In this document: positions 28,283-36,671 of the stretch, piece by piece
Layout: the number at the start of each line of letters is the position of its first letter
Numbering within the stretch: the stretch's first letter is position 1
Assembly (NCBI RefSeq): GCF_030055435.1
Contig: NZ_JASFYG010000001.1
Span: 144,154 to 208,153 of the forward strand
DNA length: 64,000 nt
Origin: Methanothermobacter sp.
Lineage (GTDB): Archaea > Methanobacteriota > Methanobacteria > Methanobacteriales > Methanothermobacteraceae
Reading direction: 5' to 3'
Program-made: the position numbers and the translations under genes
The notes under the pieces: generated by a model
Database searches by the model: none
What the model saw: the letters and a program-made list of their open reading frames with translations, nothing else
What the model was told of the DNA's origin: nothing

Positions 28283-28963
28283 CTAGTCCTTATCAACAAG
28301 CACAGCCCTCTTTATATCCAGGAATCCGTTATCAAAGAACCACTTCTTTTCATATTCAAGTATCTCAAGTCTCTTCTTAAATATTGGGCCATCAAGGACG
28401 AGGGTCTCGGCCTCTCCACCCTCAAAGGCAGGGTTTATACCGTACCTCTCACTGAGATCAGCGAGTTCAGCTATCATCTCCCTATCAACAATCCTCCCGA
28501 GCCATGACTCATCCAGACCCTCAGCTGCAACCGCTGTTATCATGACCCTGAATCCAAGGTCAACAACCTCCTCCATATAATCAATGGGGTCCCTGTGCCA
28601 GAGTGGTGCCACCGACTTAAGGCCAAGCCTCCTGCAGACCGTATCTATCCTTGACTTCTGATACTCAGAGTATAGTGCCCCCGAGTAAACCGCATCTACA
28701 CCCCTCTCCTTCAACATGGAAAGGGTCTCTGCAAGGTCCTCAACCTCCTCCTCCTCAACACCTCTAGTCCTGGATTCAATGAGGGGTATTTCAAGTGCCT
28801 CTGCAAGGAGGGATGTGAGTTTGATGTTTGGCACATGGTACATGTGGGACTCGGGGTTATCTGATACCATGGAAACCAGAAATCGGACCTCAGACTCCCT
28901 TAGTGCATGGTAGAGGGCCATTGTACTGTCCTTACCCCCTGAATATAGTACCACAGACCTCAT
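28283..28963 (-). CDS. dph6: Diphthine--ammonia ligase
   Basis: 226 residues, archaeal ATP-PPase of the Dph6 family. PP-loop LYSGGKDSTMALYHAL at the N terminus, the SGALYSEYQKSRID and LWHRDPIDYMEEV segments, and the late GEAETLVLDGPIF motif are all diagnostic. It amidates diphthine on elongation factor 2 to complete diphthamide. The ATG overlaps the stop of the upstream membrane-protein gene (ATGA), so the two are coupled, although no functional link is obvious. Confidence 0.9.
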   Translation of the reverse strand: MRSVVLYSGGKDSTMALYHALRESEVRFLVSMVSDNPESHMYHVPNIKLTSLLAEALEIPLIESRTRGVEEEEVEDLAETLSMLKERGVDAVYSGALYSEYQKSRIDTVCRRLGLKSVAPLWHRDPIDYMEEVVDLGFRVMITAVAAEGLDESWLGRIVDREMIAELADLSERYGINPAFEGGEAETLVLDGPIFKKRLEILEYEKKWFFDNGFLDIKRAVLVDKD

Positions 28964-29760
28964 GCTTCACCCCTGTACTTCCTGTAGATTCTCTTGAAAA
29001 AACCCGCGATGGAGTCTATGAAAACACCTGCAAGACCCGTCAGCACTCCAAGAACCCCACAGAAAAGCACTATATTGGATTTAGGAGGTAGAGACTTCCT
29101 GAGTTCAGCCACTTTCTCCTCTTCAGGGCCCCTGACACCTGTTACCACTACATCCCTCGCCTCAAGGTAGGAGACGACTGCATCGACATTTGCTGCTTTC
29201 ACCTCCACCACCATTTTGACAGTGCTGTACCTTGTGTTTATACCTCCAGTGTACATGAGCCACTCTGCAAGGTTCTCAAGGGCATTCACAGGGTTATATC
29301 CCCTTTTAACCTGAAGGATTATGGTACCATTCGTGTAAACCTTCCATGAAGTTATATTGGAATCTATAACTGCTATTTTATCCTCTATTATTTTTTTACG
29401 TTCCTCTGTGAACTTATCTGTCTTTATCACTATTCCTTCAGAACGGACATCCACAACACCTTCCTGGGAGGCGAGATCCGCTTTGAGCCTCTCTATATCG
29501 GCACCTGTTGAGACATCCGCGGTTATGGTTTCTGTGGCTCCAGATGTGGAGAGATATATGCTCCTTGCAATTTCAGGGATCTCATCGTAAACCGGTGAAA
29601 TAAGGAATGTCCCCCCAACGGCCCCCACGATGAAGCCTATGAATACCACAAAAAGGAGGTTTTTCCTTCCTATTACAGGTGTCATGAGACCAGCAGAGAA
29701 TATGAATGCAAGTAGAAGAAAAAAGAGGGCCAGCATTACGATTACACTCAGAACATCCAT
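28960..29760 (-). CDS. Methanobacterial membrane protein with external domain
   Basis: 266 residues. Two N-terminal transmembrane helices (about 4-24 and 33-53), a roughly 150-residue extracytoplasmic region with mixed strands and helices (DIERLKADLASQEGVVDVRS, WLMYTGGINTRYSTVKMVVE), and a C-terminal helix (about 232-255) ending in basic residues. The external region contains two ferredoxin-like alternating segments, possibly a repeat. I do not recognise a named family. GCGGTGAATAAG precedes ATG 29760. It closes the surface-protein group and is coupled to dph6. Confidence 0.65.
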   Translation of the reverse strand: MDVLSVIVMLALFFLLLAFIFSAGLMTPVIGRKNLLFVVFIGFIVGAVGGTFLISPVYDEIPEIARSIYLSTSGATETITADVSTGADIERLKADLASQEGVVDVRSEGIVIKTDKFTEERKKIIEDKIAVIDSNITSWKVYTNGTIILQVKRGYNPVNALENLAEWLMYTGGINTRYSTVKMVVEVKAANVDAVVSYLEARDVVVTGVRGPEEEKVAELRKSLPPKSNIVLFCGVLGVLTGLAGVFIDSIAGFFKRIYRKYRGEA

Positions 29761-29901
29761 CTTATTCACCGCAAATCCTTTTGAGGGGCGCTTTAATCAC
29801 TTACCAATAATATCTCAGATTGCCTTAAATATTTTATGATTATCCCGCAGGTGAATTCCCTTGTAAAAGAGATAGAATAAGAATCATATGGAACTGCTTA
29901 A

Positions 29902-30303
29902 TCAGGCAAATTCCCTGCTCCCTACGATCTGTCCATTCCCCATGCTGACATAGACCTCTTTAACTGTCCTCCCACCCCTCTGGAGGGGTACAACCCATAC
30001 CTCCACATTCGTACCGTTCAGGTTTATTGTGCCCCTTGTGGGCTGGCCTGCGGTGTAGCCTGATTCTACTGCTATCTGTCTGGCCTCCTCGGCCGTAATA
30101 TTCTCAGTTGTGTTTGTTCTGTTATCTGTCATGTTCGGTACGCTCACTGGTACCGGCTGCGGCTGGGGTTTAGGTTGTATGGAATCAGAGAGCCTCACCC
30201 TCTCCCCCTGATTGAATGAGTTGTATGAGTACACTGTCACAAGGATGGCTATGATGGCAATGATTGCAAGGGCCTTATACTCCCACCTAAGGTCACTAAA
30301 CAA
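29902..30303 (-). CDS. Membrane-anchored PepSY-like protein
   Basis: 133 residues. One N-terminal transmembrane helix (about 11-27), then a Pro/Gln-rich linker (PKPQPQPVPVSVP) with N-glycosylation sequons (NMT, NRT, NTT, NIT), and a small C-terminal domain starting ITAEEARQIAVESGY that looks like a PepSY unit (EEA..IA...G, then two strands). The start is a TTG at 30303 with GGAGGATTTCTC before it. It is the last of the run of surface proteins on this strand. PepSY domains are often inhibitory or regulatory for proteases; here that is conjecture. Confidence 0.65.
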   Translation of the reverse strand: MFSDLRWEYKALAIIAIIAILVTVYSYNSFNQGERVRLSDSIQPKPQPQPVPVSVPNMTDNRTNTTENITAEEARQIAVESGYTAGQPTRGTINLNGTNVEVWVVPLQRGGRTVKEVYVSMGNGQIVGSREFA

Positions 30304-30330
30304 GAGAAATCCTCCGGACTTTTTGATTGT

Positions 30331-30726
30331 TCAGGTGACTTTACTTATGGTGATGGTACCGTTCTGGTTCCTCACAGTGTATTTGAATCCAGGCGTCATG
30401 TTGGTGGTGGTCACGTTGACCTTTGGGATGAGACGAAGCACGATTGTGCTAGACTTATAGAACACAGTGACTCTCCCATTCCTAACCTCAATGATGTATG
30501 GAAAACCAGAAGCTAATGTGAGGTTAACAGCATAGCCAGGGCCATTGGTGTAGGCTGCATTCACTGCACCCACAACACGCTCACCCATCATCCTGGCCTT
30601 CCCAAGTTCACCAACCTGTGTCCTTGAGAGTTCACTGTCCACTATGCTTACCATTCCCGCGATTATGATGAGAGCTATCAGTGTTGCGAAAAGGAAGTCG
30701 ATGCTTAAAACACCGGCATCATCCAT
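30331..30726 (-). CDS. Pseudopilin-like secreted protein (short)
   Basis: 131 residues. N terminus MDDAGVLSIDFLFATLIALIIIAGMV: a short charged leader, Gly, then the hydrophobic pilin-type helix, followed by a small mostly beta domain with N-glycosylation sequons (NLT, NVT, NMT, NGT). A segment NAAYTNGPGYAVNLTLASGF matches the NIVYSNGPGAKRTVSFYL segment of the pilin at 36178, so the two are related. AGGTGATTTA precedes the ATG. It is in an operon with the two larger proteins upstream and is probably a minor structural component. Confidence 0.7.
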   Translation of the reverse strand: MDDAGVLSIDFLFATLIALIIIAGMVSIVDSELSRTQVGELGKARMMGERVVGAVNAAYTNGPGYAVNLTLASGFPYIIEVRNGRVTVFYKSSTIVLRLIPKVNVTTTNMTPGFKYTVRNQNGTITISKVT

Positions 30727-30735
30727 TAAATCACC

Positions 30736-31785
30736 TTAACTGTAATTGTTTGCAGCAAGGCCCAGAAGGTTCTTATATGTAGCTGAGAGGCAGAAAGGAC
30801 ATCCAAGGGGGTCGTACATAACATTGTTCCTCACCTTAATGGTGGTCCCGGCGATTCCAAGGAAGTACTCCCTGTCAACCTTTGAGATGTACTGATTACC
30901 GTTATGGTCCTCAAGGAGGGGGTCGCCTATTATAAATGTGCTCATCCTGGTGTATTCAGGATCTGCAGAGGATGACCTGTTCTCCAGGCGGTCAAAGAAT
31001 GATAGCCCATATGGGTCCACGAAGTAGTAGGGTCTTGGTGTTATGTTGCTGGGGTTGTCGGTCCCGTTGAGGCAGTACCAGAGGTTCTGGAGTCTTCCGT
31101 TACTGTCGACACTCTCATTGAGCCTGTAGTCTGCATATGTACCGTTACTTGCATAGTAGGGGTATTTGTAGATCACGTTACTTGCACGGAACTTGGTGTT
31201 TATCCATATGTAGGGGTCCTCTATACCCTCAAGGCTCACATAGGATGATACCTGTGGTAGCCGGAACTCATAGACCTGGTCCTTCTGGACAACCTTCACA
31301 GGTATGCCACCGCGTATCTCCACTGAGAACCCGAAGGGGTCACTCTGTGTTATTGTAACATCCGATGTGGTGAATGTGGCGTTGGTGTAATTGGTTATGG
31401 GTATATTGTTGATGTAGATCTGACGGCCCGTCTGCCTTTCAAGCTCCTGTGATGTGTTTATGACGTTGGTGTTTATGGCATCAACGATGCTCCTTGTTAT
31501 GTTGGCCTTGCTGGTTCCTGGTGGGAAGAATTCAGCGTTATCTATAACGTTCCTTGATGCATTGTATGCCGCGTTACGCCCTGCATCCGCCGCGGCCTTC
31601 TCAACGGTAGAGTATATTGAGCCAACCACGGTTACAGTGACATCTCCACCCATTGTAAGGGCTGCCAGCATGTTGGCCTCATTGACTATGCTTCCATAGG
31701 ATATGGCGATTACAATAACCGGTATGAAGAGGAGTACTGCAAGTGGTGTGAATGCGTATCCATCCTCGTCACGGATTATACTCAT
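30736..31785 (-). CDS. Pseudopilin-like secreted protein (349 aa)
   Basis: About 349 residues. N terminus MSIIRDEDGYAFTPLAVLLF: charged leader, Gly-aromatic, then one hydrophobic helix (to about residue 35). The rest is an extracytoplasmic domain with many NxS/T sequons (NAS, NIT, NTS, NYT, NAT, NGT, NES) and a late CPFC pair near residue 333. GGAGGAG lies just before ATG 31785, which is inside the end of the 690-residue protein gene, giving coupled translation. The leader pattern is shared with its neighbours at 30331, 31788 and 33885. Confidence 0.7.
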   Translation of the reverse strand: MSIIRDEDGYAFTPLAVLLFIPVIVIAISYGSIVNEANMLAALTMGGDVTVTVVGSIYSTVEKAAADAGRNAAYNASRNVIDNAEFFPPGTSKANITRSIVDAINTNVINTSQELERQTGRQIYINNIPITNYTNATFTTSDVTITQSDPFGFSVEIRGGIPVKVVQKDQVYEFRLPQVSSYVSLEGIEDPYIWINTKFRASNVIYKYPYYASNGTYADYRLNESVDSNGRLQNLWYCLNGTDNPSNITPRPYYFVDPYGLSFFDRLENRSSSADPEYTRMSTFIIGDPLLEDHNGNQYISKVDREYFLGIAGTTIKVRNNVMYDPLGCPFCLSATYKNLLGLAANNYS

Positions 31786-31787
31786 AT

Positions 31788-33860
31788 CTAACTCCTCCAC
31801 AGTGTTAGTCTAACAGGTAATGAATTGGGTATGTCCCCTGTGTAGAGGGCCTCGGTCCTTATAAGTGATGGGTCTATATTGTAGCCTGATGCCTGGAGCA
31901 TCTCTATGAGTTCCTGCCTTGCAAGGGCCTGGGCCGTGTATGCGTCGTTGGCATATTCTGTGGCCCACATGTTTGCAAGGAATTTGGGGTATATGACAGC
32001 GACACGTGTACCCGAGTATATCTCAGCGTTGGAGTCCCCTGACTCCCAGCCCTGCCCTGAATTTACTGTGACACGTATATCATAGGTTCCAGGTCTTGTA
32101 CTGTAGTTTCCAGGGGTTCCACCTGTTGTGAATATCCTGCTTCCTGCAACATCAATGGCCCCTATATCCAGTGAGAAGGGCACGGGACCATTGTAGAGCT
32201 GTGTCCAGGCGCTCGTTGAGTTTTTAACCTCAACCTTGATGGTTTTGGTGTCAAATCCTGCCCCCACGAATAAGAGGACCTTCTTGGCATCTGACCCAAT
32301 GGTGAACTGCCTCACAGGGGCCGATACATTGGTTGAGTTCTGGTAGCTTGCAAAGGGGTAGTTGTTCCACTGGATGGGTAGTGATGTGTAGGAGACCGTG
32401 GAGTAGCAGTCAACAAGGCCCACAAGGTCGTAGTCCTGGCCAGGTACGTTGTCCCATATTGTAACCCTGACCTTATTGGTGTGCCCAGCCCTCAGGTAAT
32501 CCCTGATGTATATGATACCCGGCACGTTACCGTAACCGTCACTCACAGCACTGTAGGTTACTCCACCATAGTTAAATGAACAGAATGCCACGTTCCATGC
32601 TGTACCATTCCATACCTCCACAAGGGCATTGTCAACACCACCGTATGGGTTGACAACGGTGTAGGCATCGAGTATCCTTGAGCCTGGCGGTATTGGAATG
32701 TCCTGCGTGACGCTTACCGCACATCCATCTGCGCTACCCCCATTAACGTTATCAATTACGAATGGCAGACCATCAGAGTATGAATGGTTCTGTCTCACCA
32801 TACTGCCCCATGCTATCACCCGCCTCGTGTTGAGGTTGGTAACCGTACCCGTGTTGAGGTCATATATACGGCCGTAACCCATGGTCCCATTGTTGTCAAG
32901 CCTCGTTAAGCTGGGCACTGCAAGGCCTGCAGCGTCATTGAAGGGGTATGTGCGGGTAATGATACCCCTCGGCACCTTTATTGTGTTTGTATAGTTGGCT
33001 ATCATTGAAAACCATGGCATGTCGTAATCCGTGGTTCCCGTTGTGGTCATGTTTGTGAACTGGACATAGAAGTTGTTCGAGCCGCCCACTAGTGACGTTA
33101 TGTTTCCCTGATAATTGTACATGAGTTCCCTTGTTGTTCCGGGTCTAAGGTTGAGGAAGGTGAAGCTATCGTTCCTGACAACATGGGGAACATTGTTTAT
33201 CACCACGTTGGCCCCGTATGATGACCTGTTCTGCCGGTTACATGAACCAATAAGGAACCTACCCCAGTGGATGTTACTTGATGGGACTGAGAAGGTGATG
33301 TTCCGGGGTGCGGTCTGGTATCCCCAGTAGGGTCTTGAATAAAGACTGTTCCAGAAATTGGTAAGCCAGTTGTGGAAGTTCCATACGGTTGTGGTGGAAT
33401 TTATCTCCTGGTCCTCCAGTGTGACCTCCTCCATCTTGTACCATGCACGTCCAAGCCAGCCCTCCTCAGGACCTGAAATAACTATGGCCCTTGATGCGGT
33501 GTCCCTTGATACGAGTATTCCGCTGTCATTCCTGAGAGTCGGATATGGTCCCATCTTGAACTCATACCCAACCCCTGGTGGTAGTAGTGATCTCAGCTCA
33601 GACCTTATCAGGTTCTCGGCACCTGCCGTGTTGTTCCTGGAGTACATGGCGGCTGCAGAGTATAGTGTCCCGTCCTGCCTCATGACATCCAGGGCGTCTG
33701 CTGCCAGGGCCTCAAGGTGCTGGTGGTCAGTCCCCATATAATTTGGAAGCGCAAAGTAGGTCACAATTGATGCTGTGAATATGAATACAACAACCAGGGC
33801 CAGGACGGCGTCGGTTGTGAATATGAATCCTCCTTCATCATCACCGAAATCACGGATCAT
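31788..33860 (-). CDS. Large pseudopilin-like surface protein (690 aa)
   Basis: 690 residues. The leader MIRDFGDDEGGFIFTTDAVL and a single hydrophobic helix (about 18-40) are followed by a very large Asn/Tyr/Gly-rich, largely beta extracytoplasmic part with more than a dozen NxS/T sequons. An internal segment (LDAYTVVNPYGGVDNALVEV, then VRVTIWDNVPGQDY) looks like a beta-sandwich. The C-terminal region (YTAQALARQELIEMLQASGY) is helical. It is the probable major or tip surface component of this island. AGGTGATC precedes the ATG. It has no recognised family name. Confidence 0.7.
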   Translation of the reverse strand: MIRDFGDDEGGFIFTTDAVLALVVVFIFTASIVTYFALPNYMGTDHQHLEALAADALDVMRQDGTLYSAAAMYSRNNTAGAENLIRSELRSLLPPGVGYEFKMGPYPTLRNDSGILVSRDTASRAIVISGPEEGWLGRAWYKMEEVTLEDQEINSTTTVWNFHNWLTNFWNSLYSRPYWGYQTAPRNITFSVPSSNIHWGRFLIGSCNRQNRSSYGANVVINNVPHVVRNDSFTFLNLRPGTTRELMYNYQGNITSLVGGSNNFYVQFTNMTTTGTTDYDMPWFSMIANYTNTIKVPRGIITRTYPFNDAAGLAVPSLTRLDNNGTMGYGRIYDLNTGTVTNLNTRRVIAWGSMVRQNHSYSDGLPFVIDNVNGGSADGCAVSVTQDIPIPPGSRILDAYTVVNPYGGVDNALVEVWNGTAWNVAFCSFNYGGVTYSAVSDGYGNVPGIIYIRDYLRAGHTNKVRVTIWDNVPGQDYDLVGLVDCYSTVSYTSLPIQWNNYPFASYQNSTNVSAPVRQFTIGSDAKKVLLFVGAGFDTKTIKVEVKNSTSAWTQLYNGPVPFSLDIGAIDVAGSRIFTTGGTPGNYSTRPGTYDIRVTVNSGQGWESGDSNAEIYSGTRVAVIYPKFLANMWATEYANDAYTAQALARQELIEMLQASGYNIDPSLIRTEALYTGDIPNSLPVRLTLWRS

Positions 33861-33884
33861 AACTGATCACCTGAATCATAATTA

Positions 33885-34769
33885 TCATTTTAGCCAGAGG
33901 TACAGAACGAATCTGGCAGGCCTTAACCTCACGTTATCAAGTGTGATCTGATCTGGGGGGGTACCCTTGGGTGCTGCAAGGATGTAGACATCCATTGATG
34001 CCCCGGGGTTACTCTGGGTTCTCACACTCAGTATATTATCCCTGAATGTTGTGTTATTGTAGAGGTAGGTCTCATTTATCTGTTTCTTGATCTCTGTTAT
34101 GTGCTGATTTATCTCATTGGGAGGTATAACACGGTTGTTGTTAACATCCACAAATGCTGAATTGTATCCCCTGTTAATTACAAGGACCCAGTAATCGTAA
34201 ATTCGGAGATATGCATCATTGGTTGGGAAGTTGGTTGTGTAGGTCCTTGGCTGCCCAGCATCCCTTATGAGTCCCTCTATTGAACCCACACGCTCAACCT
34301 TGGTGGTGAGGACGTAACGCTCAACCCTTGCAATGTCAGGGGCGCTTGTGTTGAGGGTTCCAAGGGTTCTGACAGTGAGGCCCTCGGTGGTGCTTATGTT
34401 GATGTAGTAGCCATACTCCGGGCCCACAAGTTCCCCCATGTTGGTTGTGTTCATCCCAGCGATCTTTGCAGGGGAGAGGTAGTTCTTCTGGGGCGTGTTT
34501 CTCACAGGGTCATACTTTGCAAGTCCTATACTCTGGGGGTTTCCGAGCTGCTCCCAGTTTGGAGGTACACCTGAGGTTTCAACCAGGGCGTCTGCTATAT
34601 CCGATGCCTGGCGGTCAAGGGCGCTCTGATAGATTGTGCTCTGTGTTAAATACATTATGTTGTCCATATCAGCGGCAAGTATGCCCAGCATGATGGTTAA
34701 TGGTATGAGAGCCAGAAGTATGTCAAGTGAAAATGCAAAACCCCTCTTATCAGCCAGTATACCCCTCAA
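33885..34769 (-). CDS. Pseudopilin-like secreted protein (294 aa)
   Basis: 294 residues. N terminus MRGILADKRGFAFSLDILLAL then a hydrophobic helix (to about 32); the remainder is extracytoplasmic with sequons NTT, NMG-free NIS, NTS, NET, NTT. The start codon is TTG at 34769 with GGGGATAAAA upstream. It is the first gene of the leftward surface-protein operon (34769 to 29902) and is divergent from the pilin gene at 34859, with about 90 bp holding both promoters. The G-[FY]-x-F-[ST] junction in front of the helix matches the two larger neighbours. Confidence 0.7.
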   Translation of the reverse strand: MRGILADKRGFAFSLDILLALIPLTIMLGILAADMDNIMYLTQSTIYQSALDRQASDIADALVETSGVPPNWEQLGNPQSIGLAKYDPVRNTPQKNYLSPAKIAGMNTTNMGELVGPEYGYYINISTTEGLTVRTLGTLNTSAPDIARVERYVLTTKVERVGSIEGLIRDAGQPRTYTTNFPTNDAYLRIYDYWVLVINRGYNSAFVDVNNNRVIPPNEINQHITEIKKQINETYLYNNTTFRDNILSVRTQSNPGASMDVYILAAPKGTPPDQITLDNVRLRPARFVLYLWLK

Positions 34770-34858
34770 TTTTATCCCCTTCTCTTTATATGTGGTTATT
34801 TATGCCGGGAATGTTATATATAGTTGCTCATTCATATATCAGTAGGAGGATGATATAT

Positions 34859-35242
34859 ATGGATTTCAGGGGTCAGGTCTCAGCAGAATTTCTCTTGATC
34901 GTCTCATTCATACTGATAATCGTGCTTGTTTTCTCATCAATTGCAGGTCCCCAGTCCCAGGAGAACAGTATAGCCGCTGCTGCAAGGGAGGGTGCCTCAT
35001 CTGCGGTTGCTGAGATTGCATACACTAACATATCCATGAAGCCAGTAAAGGTCACAAAGACAACCATAACAGGTGGAAATAACAGGACCATAACTGTGTA
35101 CTTTGACACGCCCATTCCCTCAAATTACAGGGCATTTGTGATAAACAGGACCGTTGAGTCCCTATTAAGTCTCAATGGGGTAAAGCCTGTGAATAGCACC
35201 ACCGTCAGGCTGGGGGATAAGACATACACGGTACAGGTCTAG
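34859..35242 (+). CDS. Class III signal-peptide pilin
   Basis: 127 residues. The leader MDFRGQVSAEFLLIVSF contains the class III (QxSxExxxL) signature Q-V-S-A-E-F-L-L processed by EppA-type prepilin peptidases, directly before the hydrophobic assembly helix. The mature domain is short, beta-rich and carries sequons (NIS, NRT, NST). ATG 34859 is nine bases after AGGAGG; the alternative ATG at 34850 touches that site. A TATA-like TTATATATA lies at about 34814. It is the only plus-strand gene in this part of the island, so it is independently controlled. Confidence 0.85.
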   Translation: MDFRGQVSAEFLLIVSFILIIVLVFSSIAGPQSQENSIAAAAREGASSAVAEIAYTNISMKPVKVTKTTITGGNNRTITVYFDTPIPSNYRAFVINRTVESLLSLNGVKPVNSTTVRLGDKTYTVQV

Positions 35243-35270
35243 AATAAAATAGAGGTCATAATTTTTCCAG

Positions 35271-36167
35271 TTACACCCCTTCCACACCGGTTATCCTAAC
35301 AGGCCTGTTACCCCTCATGCTCATGACGGACCCCTCAACTGCAAGCTTCACTGTATCCCCAACCTTCACATCAAAACCCCCATTCTCGACGATGTAGACG
35401 TCTGGTTTAACGTTGCTCCTTATATCATAGTCAACCCTGACATAGGATGTGTTTTCACCTGTCTCTATAACCTCGCCGAAGGTGTAGTCCCGCACATATC
35501 TTATTCTGAATATGAGGAAGACCACAGCCACAGCCAGCACAGCAAAGAGGAGTGTTGTGAGTGCCGGGAAAAATACAAATGGGAAGGCCATTGTGATGGC
35601 AGAGTTACCTGATACAAAAATTATAACGAGTCCAACACCCACGTACATGAAGAAGAAGTCCCGGTAGGCCTCAAAGTCCCCTGGGTACATGACCCTTATC
35701 TGGCGGTAGAGTATGTAGAGGAGAAGTCCCAGAAGTATAAGTGCAGCTGGCATGAATACAAGGAGAGATATGAAATTGAAGACGTATATTATTGAGAGAA
35801 CGATGAACCCAGAGGCTGTTAACTGAAGTTTAAGGACTGCATTTTCCTTCTCTGCTGGATCAAAGCGCCTCGCCTTGATGATTATTGGGGCGTCGTCCTG
35901 AGATATTTTGATGTCATGGTTCCTTGCCTCCTCGAGGATTTCCTGGACCTCCTCATCATGCTGGGCTGGTATACGCTCCCCTATTGACTCAGCCCTGTCC
36001 CTGATCCTTCTTTTCACTTCATCAACATCAACATCTGAGATTCCCTTCCGAAGATTGGATGTCATGCTCCTTATCTTAGCTGGAAGTCTTATGATTCCAA
36101 AGATTGCCGTTCCGATGAGTGTGAATAGAGTTATCACTGCGCTGCCGAGTCTTGAGAAAAAACTCAT
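35271..36167 (-). CDS. DUF2101 family membrane protein
   Basis: 298 residues. An N-terminal hydrophobic helix, a charged coiled region (about 30-90, ADDEVKRR/EEVQEILEEARNH type), four to five transmembrane helices between about 115 and 220, and a C-terminal beta domain (VIETGENTSYVRVDYDIRSN ending in GNRPVRITGVEGV), resembling an OB/NfeD-like fold. The layout fits DUF2101, seen in methanogens. GGAGGTGTTTC precedes the ATG. It lies between two pilin genes and shares the strand and probably the transcript of the prepilin peptidase, suggesting a role in assembly or membrane organisation of that system. Confidence 0.75.
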   Translation of the reverse strand: MSFFSRLGSAVITLFTLIGTAIFGIIRLPAKIRSMTSNLRKGISDVDVDEVKRRIRDRAESIGERIPAQHDEEVQEILEEARNHDIKISQDDAPIIIKARRFDPAEKENAVLKLQLTASGFIVLSIIYVFNFISLLVFMPAALILLGLLLYILYRQIRVMYPGDFEAYRDFFFMYVGVGLVIIFVSGNSAITMAFPFVFFPALTTLLFAVLAVAVVFLIFRIRYVRDYTFGEVIETGENTSYVRVDYDIRSNVKPDVYIVENGGFDVKVGDTVKLAVEGSVMSMRGNRPVRITGVEGV

Positions 36168-36177
36168 GAAACACCTC

Positions 36178-36612
36178 CTAGATCCTGGTTATGTTGGCAA
36201 CCCTCACGTTAGTTGAATTGATGGGCCAATAGACCACAGCTCTGTACCATCCCTTATTTATTTGCCTTGTGGGCTCTGGTGTGAAATTGCAGAGTGTCTG
36301 TGCAGTTATATTTGATTTTGTACCGTTGCTGTAGGTCACAGTGAATATTACCCTGTTATTTTCAAATAGAAGAACACCATCAACTGGTAAATAGAAGCTC
36401 ACAGTCCTCTTTGCCCCTGGACCATTGGAGTACACAATGTTTGCTGCATCAGCCAGAGTCTGAACAGCCACTTTCGCATCCGATGCCCGGGATACATCTG
36501 TACTCGCCTCTATTGAGCTCCCTATGAGGGGGATGGTGACACCACCCAGCACAAGGATGACCACGAGTATGAGTAGGAGGTACTCCAGGGAAACCTGTCC
36601 CCTGCTATCCAT
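36178..36612 (-). CDS. Class III signal-peptide pilin
   Basis: 144 residues. Leader MDSRGQVSLEYLLLILVV has the Q-V-S-L-E-Y-L-L class III motif; cleavage before Gln leaves the hydrophobic helix at the new N terminus. The mature part has sequons NGT, NIT, NST and ends RVANITRI. AAGGTGATCTGC precedes ATG 36612. It is 59 bp downstream of the prepilin peptidase gene. It is closely similar to the pilin at 34859 in the leader and shares the SNGPG segment with the pseudopilin at 30331. Confidence 0.85.
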   Translation of the reverse strand: MDSRGQVSLEYLLLILVVILVLGGVTIPLIGSSIEASTDVSRASDAKVAVQTLADAANIVYSNGPGAKRTVSFYLPVDGVLLFENNRVIFTVTYSNGTKSNITAQTLCNFTPEPTRQINKGWYRAVVYWPINSTNVRVANITRI

Positions 36613-36671
36613 GCAGATCACCTTCTAAATCTATTATTATTGTTTATGTGGAGGGCCTCTTAAATACTTGG